From IMG/VR virus record IMGVR_UViG_3300032251_000004, positions 1 to 42,778 of that record: a stretch of 42,778 nt of DNA; one strand, 5' to 3'. Positions 38,807 through 42,778 of the stretch are shown one piece after another (position 1 is the first letter of the stretch; each line of letters begins with the position of its first letter). This stretch comes from a virus. A program made the position numbers and the translations under genes. The notes beneath the pieces were generated by a model. That model was not told the DNA's origin and did not search any database. It was given only the letters and a program-made list of their open reading frames with translations.

Positions 38807-39463
38807 CTACCCAGCCAATCCGTTGATGATTTTTGAAGCTTCAGTTAATGGGATAACCACGTCATCACCAAATCTTGCGAAACGGTCAGGGTGGATGAAC
38901 TTCAAAATCTTGTTTGTAATCTTCCTGTCAATTGCACCAGTTGAAGCTGAAGTACTTCTTCTTTTTAAAATTCTGTTTTGAACTTTCAAGTTGTGGTTGT
39001 CTTGTTCAAGCTGTGCAATTTTTGCTTTCAACTTCGCAAGTTCTTCATCCTTGCTGTCACTGTCTTCACCTTCTTCAGCTTCTTCACCTTCACCAGTTGA
39101 ACCAGTTCTGTGTGACTTGATGTTCTTTTTCATTTCCTTGAATGAAGTGTTGACACCAAAGTTTGTGATGAAATCTTCAATTGAACCATCTTTAATGATT
39201 GAAAGTAAAGCGAAGATTTTTGATGTTCCAAGTTCTTTAAGTTGTGGGAATTTTTCAAAAACGTCCATGTGGTCAACTACTGCAACGTATCTTGAACAAT
39301 CTGCTTTGCTGATGTGAACTTCCTTACAGAACATTTCAAAATCTTCACCGTCAATGATGTCTTGAACTTCTTTGATTCTTTTTCCAATTTCAGTTACAAC
39401 TTCAAATGTTACTGTGTTTAATTTTTTAATTTCTCCAATGATTGCTTCAACTCTCTTATTCAT
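38807..39463 (-). CDS. DUF3102-like regulator with coiled coil and J-domain-like C-terminus
   Basis: 218 aa. N-terminal 100 residues (TEIGKRIKEVQDIIDGEDFE, ISKADCSRYVAVVDHMDVF) match the DUF3102 layout seen in phage and plasmid proteins. An acidic linker (GEGEEAEEGEDSDSKDEE) leads to a coiled coil (LAKLKAKIAQLEQDNHNLKV). The C-terminus ITNKILKFIHPDRFARFG then LTEASKIINGL has an HPD tripeptide between two helices, like a short J-domain. Expressed early from promoter E7. Might recruit host DnaK or regulate early genes; unproven. Confidence 0.65.
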   Translation of the reverse strand: MNKRVEAIIGEIKKLNTVTFEVVTEIGKRIKEVQDIIDGEDFEMFCKEVHISKADCSRYVAVVDHMDVFEKFPQLKELGTSKIFALLSIIKDGSIEDFITNFGVNTSFKEMKKNIKSHRTGSTGEGEEAEEGEDSDSKDEELAKLKAKIAQLEQDNHNLKVQNRILKRRSTSASTGAIDRKITNKILKFIHPDRFARFGDDVVIPLTEASKIINGLAG

Positions 39464-39519
39464 TTTGCTTTCCTCTGTCTTTCGTTTGCTGTTATCGTGT
39501 GTCCCTTGCTGTTGAGACT

Positions 39520-39548
39520 ATTGTATAACAGTTTCAATTGTGTGTCAA
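39520..39548 (-). promoter_or_regulatory. Host-type promoter E7
   Basis: TTGACA, 17 nt, TACAAT on the minus strand, same cassette as E3 and E4; exact 14-bp dyad 52 bp upstream. Confidence 0.85.
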
Positions 39549-39599
39549 CTACTTTCTGAAACTTTTTAAAACTTTTATTAAAACAGTTGTGAACTTTCA

Positions 39600-39613
39600 T
39601 GTGTTTGCACACA
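39600..39613. promoter_or_regulatory. Dispersed 14-bp dyad (exact copy)
   Basis: TGTGTTTGCACACA between a terminator T-tract and promoter E7. Confidence 0.65.
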
Positions 39614-39643
39614 AAAAAAAGACCAGTCATTTGACCAGTCTCT
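39612..39643 (-). terminator. Rho-independent terminator
   Basis: AGACTGGTC-AAAT-GACTGGTCT and eight T on the minus strand; ends the SOS-box unit. Confidence 0.85.
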
Positions 39644-39662
39644 TTTAATCGTTGTATGTTGT

Positions 39663-40139
39663 TTACTTTTTTCGATTGTTCACATTGTACTTCTTTGGAA
39701 TTCCACGACCTTCTAAATGTCTGTAGAATGTGTTTTTTGACATTGACCCTGAACGTTCGCCCTTCTTCGCTTCAGTCAGAACTTCATCCATGATATAATT
39801 CCCAGTTTTATACATGTCAATTGCTTTTTTCAAGTGTGGCAAATCCTTTAATGGTGTAGTGTACTTTGAGTGGTGCACCGTTGGATTATGTTCAAAGGCT
39901 TCTTTTGATTCCAACATCCCTTCCAGTACTTCGTCAGTTAACCATGTTACATTCCTGTCTGTAACGGTGATTCCTTTTGTGTTAAGTTCTGCTAGAAAAT
40001 CAATGTAAGCATTCAGTGTAGGAACTTCAACCAATCCTGTGAATTCAATTTCTGTGACGGGTGTCGCCTGTTTCAATTCATGTGCTACTATTAATCTGAT
40101 TGTGTCAATGTTCGTTTCCGTTATAATTATCTTTCGCAT
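39663..40139 (-). CDS. SOS-box-controlled protein with C-terminal helix-turn-helix
   Basis: 158 aa; start at ATG 40139 because ACGGGGGGAAC precedes it (another in-frame ATG lies 18 nt upstream). N-terminal half is alpha/beta (KIIITETNIDTIRLIVAHEL). C-terminal part YKTGNYIMDEVLTEAKKGER then SMSKNTFYRHLEGRGI is a helix-turn-helix of the resolvase/invertase type. Monocistronic between a promoter carrying a LexA/DinR box and a terminator. An anti-repressor or induction switch is the natural reading for a temperate phage. Confidence 0.7.
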   Translation of the reverse strand: MRKIIITETNIDTIRLIVAHELKQATPVTEIEFTGLVEVPTLNAYIDFLAELNTKGITVTDRNVTWLTDEVLEGMLESKEAFEHNPTVHHSKYTTPLKDLPHLKKAIDMYKTGNYIMDEVLTEAKKGERSGSMSKNTFYRHLEGRGIPKKYNVNNRKK

Positions 40140-40190
40140 GTTCCCCCCGTTTTTCATTAGTTTATAAAAGTTTCAAAACTCTTAATGAAC

Positions 40191-40219
40191 AGTATAGACC
40201 AAAAAATGAAACCCTACAA
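40191..40219 (-). promoter_or_regulatory. Host-type promoter E8
   Basis: TTGTAG, 17 nt, TATACT on the minus strand, reading into the 158-aa gene. The poor -35 sits four bases from a DinR box. Confidence 0.7.
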
Positions 40220-40223
40220 TAGA

Positions 40224-40235
40224 GAACGTCCGTTC
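40224..40235. promoter_or_regulatory. LexA/DinR (SOS) box
   Basis: GAACGTCCGTTC matches the Gram-positive SOS box GAAC-N4-GTTC and adjoins the -35 of E8. Confidence 0.75.
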
Positions 40236-40239
40236 GTAC

Positions 40240-40269
40240 CGTACGTAATCGACCCAAAAACGTACGTAA
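40240..40269 (+). repeat. Two CGTACGTAA repeats 21 bp apart
   Basis: CGTACGTAA at 40240-40248 and 40261-40269, two helical turns apart, upstream of E8 and the SOS box. Likely operator for a second regulator. Confidence 0.55.
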
Positions 40270-40270
40270 C

Positions 40271-40299
40271 AAAAAAAGACCATCCCGAAGGACAGTCTA
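40271..40299 (-). terminator. Rho-independent terminator
   Basis: AGACTGTCC-TTCG-GGATGGTCT (two wobble pairs) and seven T on the minus strand; insulates the SOS-box promoter from upstream transcription. Confidence 0.8.
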
Positions 40300-40305
40300 A
40301 TTGTT

Positions 40306-40512
40306 TTAGTGTAAAAAGTGATAACCAACTTTAACTTCTCTTGCTTCTTCAATAGTCTTGAATTGAAGTGTTGTTGTGGGTTGTTTTCTGTTTCCAACAG
40401 TTCCCATGTCCTTGTATCTGACATCCATGAAGAAACCAAGTGACTTCCCTTCATGAAACTTTTCGTATGGGATGGAATTCACCCCTGTGACATAACCGTC
40501 AATTAAATTCAT
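40306..40512 (-). CDS. Unknown 68-aa protein
   Basis: Begins MNLIDGYVTGVNSIPYEKFH after AGGGGGGAACATTA, directly following the SleB-like stop. Beta-rich with LGFFMDVRYKDMGTVG in the middle. Last gene of the operon that starts with DNA polymerase's C-terminal neighbour. No family recognised. Confidence 0.7.
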   Translation of the reverse strand: MNLIDGYVTGVNSIPYEKFHEGKSLGFFMDVRYKDMGTVGNRKQPTTTLQFKTIEEAREVKVGYHFLH

Positions 40513-41100
40513 TTAATGTTCCCCCCTGTTCGTAGCCCAAAACTGTACATTACCCATGACACAGAACTTGTCAGCCCATGAACTGAAGTCACAGCTGGTC
40601 AATGCGAAACTGTCCACATAATAGGGAAGGTTACCTTTTCCAGCAAGTGCTTCTTTGACTGCCATCACAGATAAGTCAAATGCTGGTCTTTCAATCGTAC
40701 CAATTGCCACAACTTCAAAGGCGTTCTTTTGGTAGATGACATCTGTTATAGTGTCGGGAAACTTTGCTGACTTCACACGGTTCATAACAACGGTTGCCAC
40801 AGCTAATTGTGTGTGATAAGGTTCACCACCAGCTTCAGAAGTAACCAACCTTGCAAACAGGTCAAGTTCTGCTTCAGTGATTTCAAAGTCATCAGCACCA
40901 AGGTACTTGACAACTTCAACTTCAACTGGTACTTCACGGATGACTTTTACTTCAATGAAGTGTGCTTCAGGAACAAGAATTCTTTCCACAGGTGGTTCAA
41001 CGGTGGTCGCACCAGCGAACGCACCGAACAACAATGAAAACAGAACCATGATACTGATTAAAATGTAAAACGTGATTGACTGCTTTGTCTCTCTTCTCAT
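40513..41100 (-). CDS. SleB-like cell-wall hydrolase with N-terminal membrane anchor
   Basis: 195 aa. An N-terminal hydrophobic helix (FYILISIMVLFSLLFGAFAG, residues about 11-30) is followed by a spacer rich in Val/Glu, then the Hydrolase_2 domain: LFARLVTSEAGGEPYHTQLA then VATVVMNRVKSAKFPDTI, with the catalytic Glu in SEAGGE. Family members cut glycan strands. It is outside the lysis cassette and co-transcribed with replication-phase genes, so a role in lysis timing or wall remodelling is uncertain. Confidence 0.88.
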   Translation of the reverse strand: MRRETKQSITFYILISIMVLFSLLFGAFAGATTVEPPVERILVPEAHFIEVKVIREVPVEVEVVKYLGADDFEITEAELDLFARLVTSEAGGEPYHTQLAVATVVMNRVKSAKFPDTITDVIYQKNAFEVVAIGTIERPAFDLSVMAVKEALAGKGNLPYYVDSFALTSCDFSSWADKFCVMGNVQFWATNRGEH

Positions 41101-41771
41101 TATAACTTCACCAACCTTACTTTGATTTTATCTGACAATTCTTTGTGTTGTGATACTGGAATGACAGCTGGTAGAATATCTTGACCTTGCTTTGTTGGGT
41201 GTGCTGTTAGAATGTCCACATATTGTTGTGTTAACTTCTTCTCTTCTTCAGCATCCCATGCCACTGACTTGATTAATTGTTCAGACAGTTCATGTGACAG
41301 CTTGAACCATTCATCTGATTGCATCTTACGACCATACTTTTTGAACCCAGCCTTAACAATGTATGAAACAAAAATTGACTTGATTCCTGAAGTACCTTTC
41401 AACGGTTGCTTCTGTACTGGTTCAGGCTTAACATTGTTCTTGATTAACTTTGTTAAAAGGTCAGTAATCTTGTCCAGCTTAACAATGACAGTGTCTAGTC
41501 TTGAATCAGTGCTTGAAATCTCAACTGAATTAACAGCCTTCTTTTTCGGTGGTGTATTAGGTCTAAAACCTTTTTTAACTGGCTTAAAACAGCTGTCACA
41601 GTGCTCTTCCCTGTACAATAAGTTGTCTAAACGTTTAAAGGCTGTCGTTTCACAGTTTGTGCAAGTTACTTTGTGAACTTCCAGCATTCCACGATATTGA
41701 ACTTTTGGGGCAAGTCTCCACCCCACTGTTTTAAGCTTTGAATTGATTTCCTTCTTTGTGAATTTTCTCAT
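41100..41771 (-). CDS. Unknown 223-aa zinc-ribbon protein
   Basis: Start MRKFTKKEINSKLKTVGWRL coupled by TAAATG. Residues about 36-61 hold two Cys pairs (TCTNCETT and HCDSCFK), a likely zinc ribbon with a basic tail (KPVKKGFRPNTPPKKK). The middle is helical (SRLDTVIVKLDKITDLLTKL), the C-terminus helical and basic. Probably nucleic-acid binding; no family recognised. Confidence 0.72.
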   Translation of the reverse strand: MRKFTKKEINSKLKTVGWRLAPKVQYRGMLEVHKVTCTNCETTAFKRLDNLLYREEHCDSCFKPVKKGFRPNTPPKKKAVNSVEISSTDSRLDTVIVKLDKITDLLTKLIKNNVKPEPVQKQPLKGTSGIKSIFVSYIVKAGFKKYGRKMQSDEWFKLSHELSEQLIKSVAWDAEEEKKLTQQYVDILTAHPTKQGQDILPAVIPVSQHKELSDKIKVRLVKL

Positions 41772-42182
41772 TTATCTGTCCCCCATCTTTTCTTCAAATT
41801 TGATTAAACGGTCATTGTAAAATTCAGCTTTTTTCAGGTCTTGAACACCGTTCTTCATTCCATAACGGAACGCATACTTCATGATGTTCCCTTTCAGAAA
41901 TCCCCTGAATTCATCAGGTGGGAAACTTGCTTCAAAGAAGTCTAACAGTTCAATTCCACCACTTGCATAATGTTCAGGTTTGTCCACTGGGTCAAAACCC
42001 TTCACTGTTTCATCCCCTCTATCTTCAAGTGTTGTTGTTTCATGAGTGTCATCACAGTGCAAAAGATGTTCAAGCGTGTGTACTGATTCTCTCCACACAG
42101 AACCCCCGTTCACCCTGTAAGTTACTTCCCCATTTTCGTTCACTCTGTATTGCAATCCATTGTCACGTTCAAATGTTCTCAT
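41772..42182 (-). CDS. DUF3310 protein
   Basis: 136 aa. The C-terminal half contains KPEHYASGGIELLDFFEA then FRGFLKGNIMKYAFRYGMKN and DLKKAEFYNDRLI, the full DUF3310 signature (HY..GGIE.idf.ea......F..GN..KY..R...K....DL.KA..Y...L). DUF3310 proteins are widespread in phages and often annotated as nucleotide kinase-like, without firm biochemistry. Coupled to both neighbours by TAATG or TAAATG. Confidence 0.9.
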   Translation of the reverse strand: MRTFERDNGLQYRVNENGEVTYRVNGGSVWRESVHTLEHLLHCDDTHETTTLEDRGDETVKGFDPVDKPEHYASGGIELLDFFEASFPPDEFRGFLKGNIMKYAFRYGMKNGVQDLKKAEFYNDRLIKFEEKMGDR

Positions 42183-42628
42183 TATTCTTCACCATCCATT
42201 TCTTTGACTTCCATTAACATGTAACCTTTTGCCAGTGCTCCACGTTTTCTTCGCTTATCGTAAAATGCTTCTGTAACTTCTGAAGCTCTGAACCCATGGT
42301 ACTTTCTAATAGCTGTTAAAACCTCTTGAACGTCTGCCAGTTCATTCAGGCAAGGATTTTCAATAAGCTCTTCAACCTCTTCACGAAGTTTTGCGTTCAG
42401 TGCTTCCCCGTATTCTTTACCGAAGACACGTTTGACTTTGATTCCTTTTGCTTCACCCATAATCAGTTCAGGGATGAAGTCTCTCACTAATTTTGGTGGG
42501 TCGTATGTTACCGTTGTGTTTGCACACGTCCAATTTTCAAATAGATTGGGTGTACATGTTGGACAAGTTGAAGTCCCTTTTGTTTTGTGGTCAATATAAT
42601 GTTTACAGCTTAGACATGTTTTTTCCAT
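42182..42628 (-). CDS. MazG/phosphoribosyl-ATP pyrophosphohydrolase-like protein with zinc ribbon
   Basis: About 148 aa. N-terminal zinc-ribbon-like CLSCKHYIDH...TCPTC...WTCA, then an all-alpha NTP pyrophosphohydrolase domain: KLVRDFIPELI, GKEYGEALNAKLREEVEELI (the EExxE metal-binding helix) and LNELADVQEVLTAIRKY (ExxD). Likely hydrolyses nucleoside triphosphates, perhaps modified or alarmone-type ones. Start uncertain: ATG 42628 or TTG 42634, with GGAAGGAATGG upstream; overlaps the polymerase end by 26 nt. Confidence 0.82.
   Translation of the reverse strand: MEKTCLSCKHYIDHKTKGTSTCPTCTPNLFENWTCANTTVTYDPPKLVRDFIPELIMGEAKGIKVKRVFGKEYGEALNAKLREEVEELIENPCLNELADVQEVLTAIRKYHGFRASEVTEAFYDKRRKRGALAKGYMLMEVKEMDGEE
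42515..42528. promoter_or_regulatory. Dispersed dyad, one mismatch
   Basis: TGTGTTTGCACACG, 13 of 14 bases, inside the MazG-like gene. Confidence 0.45.
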
Positions 42629-42778
42629 TTTCAAACCATTCCTTCCGTGGGATGCCTTCACCCCATCTTTTCATAATTTCAATGTCAACTTTCAGTTCCA
42701 GTGACAGTTCCACACAGTTGACCATTGCATCTGCAATACGTTCAATCTGCCATTCTTCTATGTTGTCAGGGACTTCCA
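42603..42778 (-). CDS. Family A DNA polymerase, C-terminal part (joins the left edge)
   Basis: The frame entering from the right edge reads EVPDNIEEWQIERIADAMVN then CVELSLELKVDIEIMKRWGE and ends GKNMSKL. This is the sequence that follows motif C in family A polymerases (HDE, three residues, E-V, two helices, the strand before the C-terminus). The left edge ends at HDEIL. Sharing one A between the ends gives HDEILMEVPDN in frame. Hence this is the tail of the polymerase at 1-2156, not a separate gene. Confidence 0.85.
   Translation of the reverse strand, partial: EVPDNIEEWQIERIADAMVNCVELSLELKVDIEIMKRWGEGIPRKEWFENGKNMSKL

Noticed and set aside
40182-40454. 90-aa frame crossing the SOS-box region
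   Set aside because: It spans a terminator and a promoter and overlaps the supported 68-aa gene in another frame.

Overview
This window is a phage genome of a low-GC Gram-positive (Firmicutes-type) host. Strong AGGAG/GGGGG ribosome sites, TTGACA/TATAAT promoters, a GAAC-N4-GTTC LexA/DinR box, SPP1/PBSX-like packaging proteins and a TP901-type tape measure all point that way. It is a temperate siphovirus: it has a large serine integrase, tape measure and tail proteins. It appears to be a whole circular genome opened inside its DNA polymerase gene. The reading frame leaving the left edge stops just after the HDE motif of a family A polymerase, and the frame entering at the right edge is the matching polymerase C-terminus; the two join in frame if one terminal A is shared. 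A class III (oxygen-sensitive) ribonucleotide reductase and an attachment site resembling the start of an hcp gene suggest an anaerobic or facultative host.

Layout. Almost all genes run leftward (minus strand). From 30.1 kb down to 19.4 kb lie scaffold, major capsid, head-tail connectors, tail, fibres, holin-like proteins and amidase. From 19.4 to 15.5 kb is a block of small early genes of unknown function behind near-identical host-type promoters. From 15.5 to 14.5 kb is a roughly 1 kb gene-free repeat-rich region, the best origin candidate. From 14.5 kb to the left edge, and round the circle to 42.6 kb, lie initiator, DnaC-like loader, DnaB-like helicase, primase, sigma-like factor, SSB, RecB-like nuclease, RuvC-like resolvase, NrdD/NrdG, dUTPase, a ThyX-like protein and DNA polymerase. 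From 42.6 to 36.8 kb are MazG-like and DUF3310 proteins, a SleB-type hydrolase, an SOS-box gene, regulators and the integrase. Only 30.4-36.5 kb runs rightward: a regulator candidate, terminase subunits, portal and a MuF-metallopeptidase fusion. This splits the head genes into two divergent operons.

Regulation is the most interesting part. (1) Eight host-type promoters drive early genes. (2) A 35-bp bipartite element (TCACAAA, 13 nt, GGTTATTAAGTAGTG) occurs six times with invariant spacing, always reading into a gene; a sigma-70-like protein at 9461-10129 is its likely reader. (3) A 37-bp element occurs twice, pointing outward toward scaffold and terminase, and is probably the late promoter; the gene between the copies may be the late regulator. 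(4) A 14-bp dyad, TGTGTTTGCACACA, occurs seven times exactly plus at least six variants across the genome, resembling dispersed operators or stoperators of a repressor not yet recognised. (5) ACTGT repeats spaced 9-12 bp form arrays upstream of the initiator, in the origin region, upstream of an early promoter and upstream of the regulator. (6) The attP next to the integrase carries a ribosome site and 20 codons containing MFCYQCQ, the start signature of hybrid-cluster protein. Integration would probably replace the 5' end of host hcp.

All functional calls are from reading sequence and motifs; no database search was run.
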